Assembly (NCBI GenBank): GCA_033782935.1
Contig: JAWQEG010003784.1
Coordinates: 21,001-85,000 of the forward strand
DNA length: 64,000 bases
DNA from: Petrolisthes cinctipes
Lineage: Eukaryota > Arthropoda > Malacostraca > Decapoda > Porcellanidae
Reading direction: 5' to 3'
Part shown: piece after piece, positions 42,905 through 54,995 of the stretch
Layout of the letters: each line of letters opens with the position of its first letter
How positions within the stretch are numbered: the first letter of the stretch is position 1
The notes under the pieces: generated by a model
Database searches by the model: none
What the model was told of the DNA's origin: nothing
The model's input: the letters and a program-made list of their open reading frames with translations, nothing else
Position numbers and translations under genes: made by a program

Positions 42905-44536
42905 TATATCTATCTATAGCTCTGATGCCTCATTCCCTTCGGGAACTCCTCCCAAGGGGAAGGCCACGGCAGAAGTGTCTCCAGTTTTCCCTGTTCCAAC
43001 ACTCCCTTCTTACTTGGTCATATCCTCCTCTACTCCTCATGTTTCTCTCCCTTACATACTCTTCCACTCTGTTCTGCCATCTAACCGGTGGTCTGCCTCT
43101 CACACCAGGTCCCACAACTTTACTTCCAGGGCCCAGTGGGGCTGACTTTATTCTCTGTGAATATTAGTTATCCCCCACAGGGCTAGAATAAAGATTGTTG
43201 TAGGATCTGGTCACTTTCTAGTGGATTTGACGAGATCTGCCCACATGGATTAAAAATCCACGTGAGGTGTACTGCAACCGGAGGCCTTTTTTTTTTTTTT
43301 TTTTTTCCACTGCTGTGTGGACCGCCAGCACACGGAGGTGCATTTCCCTTTGCATGCAGCAGTGTAAACTCCCTCCCCCTTATGGTCCCTTCAGGGCTGG
43401 TCTCATGGAAGGTACGGCCCCACTTGTAGCTCTTGTGGTAACGTGGACTTGGGCCCACAGCACTGGCTGTGGGATCAAAGCCTTCCCCCCAATCTCCCTG
43501 GCGGTCGGAAGCCCCCAGACTCCCTGGTCCAGTAAGCTCTGGTCCCATTTCCTTGGGATGTGCTTCGGTAGCCCAGGCATATAGGGCCAGCCCCTCCTTT
43601 ATTTTAGTTTGTTTTTTCACTGCGACCAGAGTGTACCAGGGGTCTGTGGGGCAGGAGGCCATTCTGCCCCGGGAGAACATCAACAACAACAACTTTACTT
43701 CCATACACCTTCTTTACAAACTCCTCACCTTGCATTCTCTCTACATGTCCAAACCACCTCAGTGTATTACGCTTCACTCTCTCAACCACTCCACACTCAA
43801 TACCAATTGCCTTCTCACTCATACCACATCTCTCATACACACTCTTATTACTTTCTCCATCCCACCTAGACAACCCACATGCTCCTCTCAAGTAACTCAT
43901 TTCCACAGCACCTATTTTAGACTGATGAGCCCTACTCCATGTCCATGTCTCCGACGCATATGTCAGTGTTGGCAGGATTATACTATTTCGTAGTCCCCTT
44001 TTCACTTCCATACTCACACTTCTACCCTTCATAATCCTGACCAGTGATCCTATGACCTGTCTACCCCTCATTGCCCTCTCCCTAATTTCTACTTCCATAC
44101 TTCCATGTTTACACATAACTGTACCCAGGTACTTAAACTCCTTCACTTCCTCCATCCTCTCACCCCTCAGAGTTAACTTACACTTGGTCCCAGTTGGTAC
44201 AGCCACTCTGTAAGGTGTAGCAAAGTCAATCACTTCAGTTTCTGCTCTCTCAAATACCATCACTTTACTTTTACCAACATTCACCTTCAGTTTCTTTCGT
44301 TTACACACAGACTGAAATTCGTCCACCACTCTCTGTACCTCCCTTTCACTCTCAGCCATCAACACAGTGTCATCCATAAATAAACTTGCCATCAAGGACC
44401 AATTTGCTTCATTCAGCCTCAACTTCACCCCCAGACCATTCACTTTGTCCTTCATCTCTCTCATACAGCCATCCATATACAGAATATATTGAGCAGCCAC
44501 TTTATAATTATACACTATATAGTACGGTACATACAA
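42905..44536 (-). mobile_element. RTE/R1-like LINE 3' half in RagC/D intron (left arm)
   Basis: Minus strand encodes the RT end: LFMDDTVLMAESEREVQRVV (the catalytic A of the usual ADD is M here), KRKKLKVNVGKSKVMVFERA, EVKEFKYLGTVM, ILPTLTYASETWTW and TLRWFGHVERM. After a 561-bp insertion it continues with RGRPPVRWQNRVEEYV. It is 5' truncated and lies wholly in an intron. Confidence 0.88.
43129..43689 (+). mobile_element. 561-bp retroposon with (AAC)n tail, left arm only
   Basis: Flanked by a 14-bp duplication CAACTTTACTTCCA (43115-43128, 43690-43703) and ends ACATCAACAACAACAA. It includes (T)22 at 43287-43308. Absent from the right arm. SINE or 5'-truncated LINE; no protein motif recognised. 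Confidence 0.88.
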
Positions 44537-45004
44537 TATTTATAATACTGTACTGTAATTTATACATAATATTCAGGACCTTGACTATAATTTATACAGC
44601 ATTACCATAGAGTAATGATATACATATGACATATCATAATTATTACCTACGTAGTCCCATAAGGAGAATTTTTGGTCTCTGATCCGGTGGAGATAATTGT
44701 GTTATGTGGTCTTTAGGGAAAGAACCCACTTCATAGCCAGCACCAAAGTCACCTCGGTAATGTTCGTCATCATCTGGAGTGTAGGAGGCCTGTAAGATGG
44801 TGACTATAGTAATCATATGGACATTAAGAGAATACTCATACAAGGAAAATGTTAACATATATTTGCTCATAATATTATGGAAAAGAATGAAGAAAACATC
44901 CAATTATATGTATGAAAAACTAAAAAATGCTGCACCAAATTAGAAGGACCTATTCTTCAGAAATACCATATTATCTGTTTAATATATTTTTTCTTATTTT
45001 TTCC

Positions 45005-45170
45005 TCAATTTCAAAATGTCCCTTTTGAATATGCCCTATCTTGGATATGGGGCATTTGCGGTGGAAATGCCATAGAAGAAAATAGTCTTAGAATGGTCTA
45101 AATAAGTGGGTAATGAAGGTAGAAAAACCGTACGCAATAACGGTAATTCTTTCAATATTTACCAATAATT
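45005..45170. mobile_element. Truncated GGTA-ended MITE (subfamily a), left arm
   Basis: Retains GGAAATGCCATAGAAGAAAA and the TTCAATATTTACC end. The other half is gone. Mirrored at 51015-51180. Confidence 0.8.
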
Positions 45171-45229
45171 ATATCATACATGAAAAGTGAATAAATATGT
45201 CCCCAAAACTAGAAAGGACATGGTATAAA

Positions 45230-45363
45230 GGGCCATATTCAAGAACATCCATGGTGAATACGATGGTGTGGTACCGGTACGACGACTCCTTAGACACACA
45301 AACAGAGCCATCGTACCTGTACCACACCATCGTATACACCACGAATCTTTCTGAATATGGGCC
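45230..45363. mobile_element. GGTACC-centred fold-back MITE, left arm
   Basis: GGGCCATATTCAAGAACATC...GGTGTGGTACCGGTACG, then inverted GTACCACACCATCG...GAATATGGGCC. Mirrored at 50818-50951. Confidence 0.9.
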
Positions 45364-45508
45364 TGAGATTTATTCCTGTCAAACAAACATACGAGACTGT
45401 ATCCTTATAACCAGATATAAAGTAATATATAAACACCATAATTCATTTAGTACCATGATTTATAATAATGTTGTTGTCTGATGATGATTATAATAGTGTT
45501 GAGTTCAG

Positions 45509-45847
45509 CTGTCTAATGTTTGGAGGTGGTGGTGGTGGGTCACGTGGGTGTTGTTGTCTGTGTACAAGTGTTGCCAGATCACCAGTGATTATTATTCACC
45601 ACCACCATGATGATGACTGAGAGTCACCCGCGTTCGGGTGTAGCCTTTGCAACGGCGCTCTCTCACTGTCTTCCTCTGCAGACTATGCAGAGAGAAAACA
45701 AAAAACAGCACCAAAGAATACATGTATACACATCATACTTTCATTTTGTATATCCTATACAACCTGCTCGTCCCTATATACTCATTTTCTCTTCAACCAT
45801 ACCCTTTCCAGAAATTCTTTCACACTCTCTATTATCACTGGACTGTA
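45509..45847. other. Single-copy spacer, probable RagC/D 5' region
   Basis: Present only once, directly upstream of the minus-strand left gene copy. It should hold its promoter and first exon. A minus ATG at 45606-45608 followed by GTGGTG and a donor-like GTGAAT is one possible tiny first exon (weak). The right gene copy has no such region. Confidence 0.4.
45539..45546. promoter_or_regulatory. E-box / CLEAR-like motif GTCACGTG
   Basis: Matches the core of the CLEAR element (GTCACGTGAC) bound by TFEB/MITF-type factors, which control lysosomal genes and Rag genes in vertebrates. Its position near the 5' side of the left RagC/D copy is suggestive; one site can occur by chance. Confidence 0.35.
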
Positions 45848-46160
45848 CAGGGGTGGGATCTTCAAAGCATCGTAAGTTGGTGTCGCTACGATCACCTTTA
45901 CTCTCTCGTAGCCGCCATATTTGATCGTGGCTTACGAGGATCATAAGTTGGTATCTCCAAAGCTTCATAACCTCCATCGTAGCTCACAATGATAGCCTCG
46001 TAGCGAGCGTCGCTGCCCGTTTCGTTCCGTGTGTTTTGTTCATCCCGCTACCCAGCTGACTGGCTCTCAGCCAATCACAATGAAGGAAACAATATGTCCT
46101 TGGTATTGTAAGCCAATCATAACGTAGTATCACAATGTCAACAAATAAACATTATCTCAG

Positions 46161-48085
46161 ATGTCAACACCACCAGCTGATAGAGATGACACAGTCACCA
46201 AGTTACATCAGACAGGAATTAACAGCAAAAGACGGGTAAGTGAATTATTATACTGTGTTGATAAACATTTAACACAACAGTGGAGATAAGGCAGCTGCCC
46301 CCCGGGCATATTTTTAATATCACGCCAATCACTGGTATATTGTATATAGATTTTTGGTTAGGTTAAGTTTGGCTAGTTTAATTTAAGAAAGGTTAGGTTA
46401 CGTACTGTAAATCAAGAACAGCATGATACAAATAGTTTACTGGTAGCTGGTTGTCATGAAAATAAATCAAAGACATTGACAGGGAGGACATTATATTCTT
46501 TTAACTTCTACTGTCACTGTTATATTTCCTTTACACCTACCTACAGTAGTTTCTATATTAATCTCAAAATCTGTACAGTTGATTGCCATTACCAAGTAAC
46601 AGGCAGAAATATACCATATGTAGTGAAATCTGGCAAGTGCAATATAATAACTAAGACTTCAAACAGTTTTATTGAAAGACAGATCAAGGAAATAAAATAT
46701 GGTATTTATTGAAAGAATTACCGTTTTGTAGCAGTGTTGCCAGATCCGGCTAGGTCCCAGTATTTTGCCCCGGTCATTTTCTGTACTTTACCACGGTTAT
46801 TTCCCAGTAGTTTGCCCAGGTTAGGTCTCGGTAGTCTGCCCAGGTTAGGTCCCGGTAGTCTGATGCGGTCTAGGTTAGGTCAGGCTAATTTCAAAATGCC
46901 CCATTTGAATATCTTGGAAATGGGGCATTTGCGGAGGAAATGCCATAGAAGAAAATAGTCTTAGAATGATCTAAATAAGTAGGTAATGAAGGTAGAAAAA
47001 CCATACCCAATAACGGTAATTCATTCAATATTTACCTGAGATATATAAGGATTATTTATATTGTGGATTCGGCTGTTGGCATGGGCACACATGGGTTGAA
47101 GAATGGGGAGGGGAGTGTCCATTGCCTGATTTAGATACAGTACCATTTTAATACGACAACCAGGTATTGTAATTTATTCTGCTTGGTTCTGCTTTGTTAT
47201 TGAATTATGTACCATTTTTCGTTATATTTCAGGTAGTGACACTAGTGACACAAAGACATTCACCCACATAGAAGAGGCTATGGCTCAAGTCATTAAAGAA
47301 GTGCAAGTGTCGGGTATTTCTGTGGACTCCAAGACCCAGGCAGTATGTACAGTATATAACAGTAAAAAATATCCTGCTGTTCATTTAGGCTAGTAATATG
47401 AAAATCTTCCCTCATTGGCACTATGTGAAGTAATTACATTGAGAGTTTATATATATAAAACATACATTTTGAGCAGCATTACTTCTCAATTCCATTCAAA
47501 GTTAAACAGTGCAAATCATAAGGCCTTAGTCCTAGGAACAAATATACAAGATGTTCTCATATATCCATACCTTCAGTAAATACAGTACATGTACAGTGAT
47601 GACCCAATATACAGGAGTCAAGTACATAGTGATTTATACATTTTGTGTATCATATAAATAACTCCTGTTAGCAGTTCATGTAGTCGAAAAAATTGGAGCC
47701 ATGTTAATCAAAACTAAATTTGTGATGCTTTGTTGGATTCCATATGTATCATATGAGTACTTTAACCAAGTAAAAATTGCAGTACTGCTGCTGTACTTAT
47801 ATGTATGACTAATTATATACTGCTTTCTTTAAGAGTGACTTTACAATTTTAATTCATAACGATAATCCTTAATATTTCTCTAAAATTATATGAAAGTTGC
47901 TAATTTTCATAATTTCATAATAAGGTGATGTGGATGACCCAGGACTGCCATCAAGGGCCCCTTCACCTAGACCTGGGCCAAGTTGGCAGGACTTCGGGCC
48001 AGTTACAGTGGAAGACTGTGAGGTTTTGACTGGCGACAGCTTGCCGAAGCTGGTAAAACCTACCACCAAGTGAGGAGCATTCGTA
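46161..48085 (+). pseudogene. Possible spliced gene remnant of element X
   Basis: Candidate exon 46161-46235 (MSTPPADRDDTVTKLHQTGI..., donor GGTAAGTG); exon from 47233 after TTTCAG (DTKTFTHIEEAMAQVIKEVQ...); exon from 47923 (GDVDDPGLPSRAPSPRPGPS...). The first junction does not keep frame, and no DNA-binding or nuclease domain is seen, so an exon may have been lost. The copy in element X 2 lacks the first ATG. Function unknown. Confidence 0.4.
46701..47036. mobile_element. GGTA-ended MITE (subfamily a) inside element X copy 1
   Basis: GGTATTTATTGAAAGAATTA...TTCATTCAATATTTACC. Absent from the corresponding place in element X copy 2, so it arrived after the two copies diverged. Confidence 0.9.
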
Positions 48086-50044
48086 CCACAGCTCTTTAGC
48101 CTCAAGTCGCCCTTCCTCTAGGTCAGCTGGGGGTGTGACAGCTCATCTGGAAGCTACGCTAGCTCCAGATATACTAGTTGTCCATAAGACTATAAGGGAT
48201 ATTTTGATGGATCTTGCAGAAAATATAGCCACAATATCAGAAACTTTGGTGAACATTAAAAAGGCTATCGAGAAAAGGTGATTTGTTTTCAAGTGTGTTT
48301 TGTTGTGTGTGTGTGATTTTTTTTTTTAATGATTAGTGTGGTTTAAGTTGGGTTATATTTTGTGACAGAGTTATTAGTGTGCAAGTATGTTTTTAGTTGT
48401 GTGGTTTGTGTGTAGGTTTCAATCTAAATTATTGTTAACTTCTGCTTATGTTTTTTAAGAAATTACATTATTTATTTTCATTATATATTTTGTCTTTCAA
48501 ATATAGCTTTTAACATTCACATTTCATGTTAGATTTATTATTCTTTGAGTAAAATCAACTTTTTTTTCATGCATTCTTATCTTTGGCTAATAATATTAAT
48601 GTCTTAGTTTTATTTACATATCAAGGTTCGAAGATTAACTATAAGGATATACCTATGCCGTACTGTGGCTTTAATCTTATTGTATTTTAATAATTTCTCT
48701 GCCATATTTGTGATATGTCCAAGCAATGTAAAGAGTGCCAAACAAGTACTGTAGTCATTAATTAAGGAATTGGTGTTTTTTTGTTTTCAGTCATTGTTGG
48801 AAAGTATATGAGTTCAAACAGCTTTCCAATATCATAAATTTGCAGGTTTTTACTCAGGTATATATAATGTAATGAACTGTGATAATGCAGGAAACTAATA
48901 GTACAAATAGCTAGGGAGGTATCATGGATTTCTGTAAACTTTACAGGTGTCATATGTAAATAAAATGTAGGTTTTTTTATAGTCTATAATTAAAACATTT
49001 AGAAAAACCAATACCAGTCACATATTTGTTATATGCTGTTGAAAAGCATTTATTTTAGAAAAATACAAGTCTTAGGTAATATGAGAACAGGTGAAAATTA
49101 TGTATTAAATTATACTGTTCAATAAAATTAATTGAATTGGTTGGAAAGGTTCATGTACGGTACATGTTATTGAGACTTTTACAACATGATAATATTTGCA
49201 TTAGTTAATTCCGAGACATATTTTTGTCTTTAGATTCGGGAATATGGTCAACCTTTTACACATCTCCAGTATATATCAGTAGGTATATTATTCCAGTTAT
49301 TTAAATGTTACCAGCTCACACATCACATTAATGTGCTTGTAATATTTTCATTAGAAAGTCAATCAATCGTAAAGAAAGTTTATTAACCTTAAGAATATCA
49401 ACTTCATGCAAAGGACTATGGATTAAAGACTCATACTACATGGATTAAGTTAGGTCTAACTATGCAATGAAGAATTTCTGCTTTGTTTGCAGGTAACTGG
49501 AAGCCACTTTCCTGCAATTAGTAAGTCACCATTATATCCTATTATTCTTAAACACTCCAAAAGTAATGATACACAAAAAAAGTATTTGTAACTTTCTATT
49601 TCACAGTGCATCAGTTTAAATTGACACTTGCAGCTCCATTCTCCTAAGCTGCTCACTGAATCCCCTCCTCTTGTTTATATTTACCGATAAGTGACAACAA
49701 CAACAACCATTATGTCGCCTGTGTCGGCCGCGACAAGTATAAATAAACTCAAATCTCACTATTTACGGGTTGTTTATCGACTACGCGACCCTGCTCTCAG
49801 CCTAAAGGGTGCTTTCCAGTTCTCGTAGCGCTACGAGCAAATATGGCGCATAATGGCGGACGGAAACTCCCTTACGAGGCTTTGAAGATACGATCGTAGC
49901 GATTATGAACTACTTACGAGCAAATATGGCGCTACGAGAATCATAACTGCGGTTACGATGCTTTGAAGATCCCACCCCTGAACTCAACACTATTATAATC
50001 ATCATCAGACAACAACATTATTATAAATCATGGTACTAAATTAA

Positions 50045-50729
50045 GGTAAATATTGGGTAAATTTACAGAAGAACTGGGTTCACTATATTGTGTATTTTAG
50101 TATCATTACCCACTATTTTGGACCATTCTAAAATACTTTTATTCTATGGTGTTTCTTTCGGAGATGCCCCGTTTTCGAGATATGCCCCGTTTTACAAACA
50201 TAATTTGGAAATTAGTCTGACCTTACCTGACCTGACCTAACCTAACCTAGACAACAACAGACTACCGGGACCTAACCTGGGCAAACTACCGGGATATAAC
50301 CGGTGTAAACTCTCATAAAGTGACATGGGCAAATTCCCAGAACCTAGCCGGATGTGGTAACACTGCGCGATCCTAGCCAAAAACCCAGTTATTCTGTAAT
50401 ACCAAATATTGAATGAATTACCGTTATTGCGTACGTTTTTTCTACCTTCATTATCCACTTATTTAGACCATTTTAAGACTATTTTCATCTATGGCATTTC
50501 CTCCGCAAATGCCCGATTTCCAAGATAAGGCATATTCAAATGGGGCATTTTGAAATTAGCCTGACCTAACCTAACCTAACCTAGACCGCATCAGACTACC
50601 GGGACCTAACCTGGGCAAACTACCAGGAAATAATCGTGATAAAGTACAATAAATGACCGGGGTAAAATACTGGGACCTAGCTGGATCCGGCAACACTGCT
50701 GCAAAATGGTAATTCTTTCAATAAATACC
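50045..50729. mobile_element. GGTA-ended MITE (a) with subfamily b nested in its terminus
   Basis: Outer copy flanked by TAAATTAA/TAAATGAA. Inner copy 50056-50403 is flanked by AAATATTG (50048-50055 and 50404-50411), i.e. inserted within the outer element's own terminal repeat. The whole is absent from the left arm. Confidence 0.93.
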
Positions 50730-50817
50730 TAAATGAATTATGGTGTTTATATATTACTTTATATCTGGTTATAAGGATACAGTCTCGTATGTTTGTTTGA
50801 CAGGAATAAATCTCAGG

Positions 50818-50951
50818 CCCATATTCAGAAAGATTCGTGGTGTATACGATGGTGTGGTACTGGTACGATGGCTCTGTTTGTGTGTCTATGGAGTCGCCGT
50901 ACCGGTACCACACCATCGTATTCACCATGGATGTTCTTGAATATGGCCCTT
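50818..50951. mobile_element. GGTACC-centred fold-back MITE, right arm
   Basis: Reverse-complement counterpart of 45230-45363 with a few differences. Confidence 0.88.
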
Positions 50952-51014
50952 TATACCGTGTCCTTTCTAGTTTTGGGGACATATTTATTCACTTTTCATG
51001 TATGATATAATTAT

Positions 51015-51180
51015 TGGTAAATATTGAAAGAATTACCGTTATTGCGTACGGTTTTTCTACCTTCATTACCCACTTATTTAGACCATTCTAAAACTATTTT
51101 CTTCTATGGCATTTCCTCCGCAAATGCCCCATATCCAAGATAGGGCATATTCAAAAGGGGCATTTTGAAATTGAGGAAAA
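51015..51180. mobile_element. Truncated GGTA-ended MITE, right arm
   Basis: Counterpart of 45005-45170, starting GGTAAATATTGAAAGAATTA. Confidence 0.8.
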
Positions 51181-52789
51181 AATAAGAAAAAATATATTAA
51201 ACAGATAATATGGTATTTCTGAAGAACAGGTTCTTCTAATTTGGTGCAGCATTTTTTAGTTTTTCATACATATAATTGGATGTTTTCTTCATTCTTTTCC
51301 ATAATGTTATGAGCAAATATATGTTAACCTTTTCCTTGTATGAGTATTCTCTTAATGTCCATATGATTACTATAGTCACCATCTTACAGGCCTCCTACAC
51401 TCCAGATGATGACGAACATTACCGAGGTGACTTTGGTGCTGGCAATGAAGTGGGTTCCTTCCCTAAAGACCACATCACACAATTATCTCCACCGGATCAG
51501 AAACCAAAAGTTCTCCTTATGGGACTACGTAGGTAATAATTATGATATGTCATATGTATATCATTACTCTATGGTAATGCTGTATAAATTATAGTCAAGG
51601 TCCTGAATATTATGTATAAATTACAGTACAGTATTATAAATATTGTATGTACCGTACTATATAGTGTATAATTATAAAGTGGCTGCTCAATATATTCTGT
51701 ATATGGATGGTTGTATGAGAGAGATGAAGGACAAAGTGAATGGTCTGGGGGTGAAGTTGAGGCTGAATGAAGCAAATTGGTCCTTGGTGGCAAGTTTATT
51801 TGCGGATGACACTGTGTTGATGGCTGAGAGTGAAAGGGAGGTACAGAGAGTGGTGGACGAATTTCAGTCTGTGTGTAAACGAAAGAAATTGAAGGTGAAT
51901 GTTGGTAAAAGTAAAGTGATGGTATTTGAAAGAGCAGAAACTGAAGTGATTGACTTTGCTACACCTTACATAGTGGCTGTACCAACTGGGACCAAGTGTG
52001 AGTTAACTCTGAGGGGTGAGAGGATGGAGGAAGTGAAGGAGTTTAAGTACCTGGGTACAGTTATGTGTAAACATGGAAGTATGGAAGGAGAAATTAGGGA
52101 GAGAGCAATGAGGGGTAGACAGGTCATAGGATCACTGGTCAGGATTATGAAGGGTAGAAGTGTGAGTATGGAAGTGAAAAGGGGACTATGAAATAGTATA
52201 ATCCTGCCAACACTGACTTATGCATCAAAGACATGGACATGGAGTAGGGCTCATCAGTCTAAAATAGGTGCTGTGGAAATGAGTTACTTGAGAGGAGCAT
52301 GTGGGTTGTCTAGGTGGGATGGAGAAAGTAATAAGAGTGTGTATGAGAGGTGTGGTATGAGTGAGAAGGCAATTGGTATTGAGTGTGGAGTGGTTGAGAG
52401 AGTGAAGCGTAATACACTGAGGTGGTTTGGACATGTAGAGAGAATGCAAGGTGAGGAGTTCGTAAAGAAGGTGTATGGAAGTAAAGTTGTGGGACCTGGG
52501 GCCGGATACTCAAAACAATTTAGGAATTCCTATCTCAGTTAGGAATTCCTAACTTCCCCAGTCGAGCTAGGAACTCATACTCAAAGCAATATCGACACTG
52601 TGGGACGCCATTTTTATTGTTCCTAAATCGGTTGGATTTAGGAAGACCCCCAAGGCCTTCTAAGTGAGTTAGGAACTCCGTCACCGTAGAAAAGTTATGA
52701 AAATTGATAGCGCGACACTTGAAGTCACCAACACAAACGTGTTATTTTATTGTTGTTGGAGAGGCAAGAGAGTGAAGAGACTAGTGCAG

Positions 52790-53179
52790 TGATGGAACTT
52801 TGGTTTGCCTACGAAAATAGGCGTCAGCTAAGGCGTGAGAGAGTCTACAGGGATATGCTAGACCCTCTACATCATAGTGATGAACACTTGCTGCGCTACT
52901 ATAGATTTCCTCGGCATGGAAATAATACATTTGTGCCAGGAACTGGAACCACACGTTGCTCGACCCACTAGAAGGTCTCATGCGATACCAACACGTACTC
53001 AAGTGTTAGTGACTCTGCGATTGTTGGCGAGTGGGACCTTCCAAAGTGTAATTGGGGATACAGCAGGAGTGACACAAGCAAGTGTGAGCAGAGTGGTGAA
53101 CTCAGTGGTGCATATATTATCAGAAAAAGCAATGTTTTTTCATGAAAAGGATTCTTTTTGCAGTTGTCTCACTGTGTAG
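52790..53179 (+). pseudogene. HARBI1-like nuclease, N-terminal fragment
   Basis: MELWFAYENRRQLRRERVYR and DEHLLRYYRFPR in one frame, then after a shift near 52915 EIIHLCQELEPHVARPTRRS, IPTRTQVLVTLRLLASGTFQ and GVTQASVSRVVNSV (HTH-like) in another. No DDE core follows; the frame ends at 53179. Broken and truncated. Confidence 0.82.
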
Positions 53180-53930
53180 GCTGTGACTTAACTAAGATGT
53201 CTTTTTTGTTTTTATTTACCTCTGAGTTGGATCATGAGAAGGCAATTTTTTTTAACTTTTTAAATTAATGCTCACATTAACAATTCTTCAATATATTTAT
53301 CCAGTAATAAAATTTTTAAAAAATATATCCTGTATATATCTATATTTCCTTAGCCTACATAATTAAGCCTAAAAGTAGCACACACAAAAATAACCCTGAG
53401 TTACATAAAGTATCACATTTTGTTTAAAGGAAAAAATAAATAAACCTGAGTTGACACAGTATCACAGTTTCTGCAAAGGCAAAATATGTATAACACTTCC
53501 ACTGTGCTAGTGGAGATGTGCAGGCAAGTAAAGAAGACAGCACTAAATATACAGTACAGCCTACCGTGCATTGGTCCCACACCATATGATTAGTGTAAGG
53601 GAAAGTTTGGAGTAAAGATTGTAGGTTGGAGAGGAGGGATGGAGGAGAGACTGAGCTTGAAAAGATGGATGGAGAAGAGATTGTAAGTTTGAGGATGGAA
53701 AAACCTAACCTAATCATGTAGGGATTTTAAATCAGAAAAATATACAAAACTGCACTAAGCTTAAAACAAAGATATATAATTATATAATTCACAATGACAT
53801 TGATTTCATGTGTAATGCTGACTTTAAAAAATAAAATAAAATACTGTAACACAGGAGGAACATGACACACAAGAACAAATCATAAATTAAGCATATTATT
53901 GGCACACAACCATACTTCCTGAGATATATT
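53180..53930. other. Interior of the deleted Harbinger, nothing coding
   Basis: AT-rich. The 97-codon minus frame at 53424-53717 has no recognisable motif. Confidence 0.5.
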
Positions 53931-54995
53931 GGTATTTATTGAAAGAATTACTGTTTTGCAGCAGTGTTGCTAGATCCGGCTGGGTGCCAGTATTTTACCC
54001 CCGTCATTTATTGTACTTTACCACGGTTATTTCCCGGTAGTTAGCCCAGGTTAGGTCCCAGTAGTTTGGGTATTATTACAGAATAACTGGGTTTTGGCTA
54101 GGATCGCGCAGTGTTACCACATCTGGCTAGGTCCCGGAAATTTGCCCCAGTCACTTTATGATAGTTTATACTGGTTATATCCCGGTAGTTTACCCAGGTT
54201 AGGTCCCGGTAGTTTGCCCAGGTTAGGTCCCGGTAGTCTGCTGTGGTCTAGGTTAGGTTAGGTCAGGTCAGGTCAGGTAAGGTCAGACTAATTGGTAAAT
54301 ATTGAATGAATTACCGTTATTGGGTACGGTTTTTCTACCTTCATTACCCACTTATTTAGACCACTCTAAGACTATTTTCTCCGCAAATACCCCATTTCCA
54401 AGATAGGGCATATTCAAATGGGGCATTTTGAAATTAGCCTGACCTAACCTAACCTAGACCGCATCAGACTACCGGGACCTAACCTGGGCAAACTACCGGG
54501 AAATAACCGTGGTAAAGTACAGAAAATGACCGGGCCAAAGTACTGGGACCTAGCCGGATCTGGCAACACTGCTACAAAACGGTAATTCTTCAAATAAATA
54601 CCGACTAATTTCCAAATTATGTTTGTAAAACGGGGCATATCTCGAAAACGGGGCATCTCCAAGAGAAACACCAGATGAAAAGTGTCTTAGAATGGTCCAT
54701 AATAGTGGGTAATGATAATAAAATATACAATATAGTGAACCCAGTTCTTCTGTAAATTTACCGTAGTTTGCCCAGGTTAGGTCCCGGTAGTCTGATGCGG
54801 TCTAGGTTAGGTTAGGTTAGGTCAGGTAAGGTCAGGCAAATTTCAAAATGCCCTATTTGAATATGCCCTATCTTGGAAATGGGGCATTTGTGGAGGAAAT
54901 GCCATTGAGGAAAATAGTCTTAGAATGGTCTAAATAAGTGGGTAATGACAATAGAAAAAACGTACGCAATAACGGTAATTCTTTCAATATTTACC
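53931..54995. mobile_element. Three GGTA-ended MITEs nested in one another
   Basis: Outer (a) 53931-54995, duplication GATATATT; middle (b) 54069-54762, duplication GTAGTTTG; inner (a) 54294-54602, duplication GACTAATT. All three 8-bp duplications are exact. Confidence 0.96.

Larger units (their letters stand above)
36689..44789 (-). pseudogene. RRAGC: RagC/RagD GTPase gene, left-arm copy (frameshifted)
   Basis: Six coding exons on the minus strand, all with GT-AG borders: 44647-44789, 41580-41809, 39941-40118, 39398-39534, 38125-38267, 36689-36834. Visible residues: N-terminal acidic ASYTPDDDEHYRGDFGAG; P-loop LLMGLRR|SGKSSIQKVVF; G3 DFPGQID; G4-like [11 protein letters not shown]; then the roadblock C-terminal region ([13 protein letters not shown] block, [60 protein letters not shown]). 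RagC/D pairs with RagA/B at the lysosome to recruit mTORC1 when amino acids are present. Lesion: a 2-bp deletion at 41741/41742 in exon 2 shifts the frame to a TGA at 41719-41721. The first Met exon and the last exon (after DNFDKQG) are not identified. Identification as the RagC/D family is firm; C versus D is not resolved. Confidence 0.9.
38673..45508. repeat. Left arm of the large inverted duplication
   Basis: Base 38673 pairs with 64000 and 45508 with 49978 in reverse complement. Exons, introns and shared intronic MITEs/LINEs line up through the arm with scattered mismatches and several arm-specific insertions. The arm may extend further left, since its partner runs off the window. Confidence 0.95.
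45851..49977. mobile_element. DNA transposon 'element X', copy 1 (between the arms)
   Basis: Inverted ends: GGGTGGGATCTTCAAAGC at the left and GCTTTGAAGATCCCACCC at the right, flanked by CAG and CTG. Subterminal zones (45876-46010, 49790-49975) repeat TCGTAGC/GCTACGA many times. It includes remnants of a spliced gene and a nested MITE (46701-47036). No transposase is recognised. CWG flanks and subterminal repeats suggest a Harbinger-like superfamily (inference). Confidence 0.85.

Noticed and set aside
47869..48105. 78-codon minus frame in element X (also 60263-60499)
   Set aside because: The opposite strand reads better as an exon (acidic/proline-rich, with splice sites); the minus frame is a shadow.
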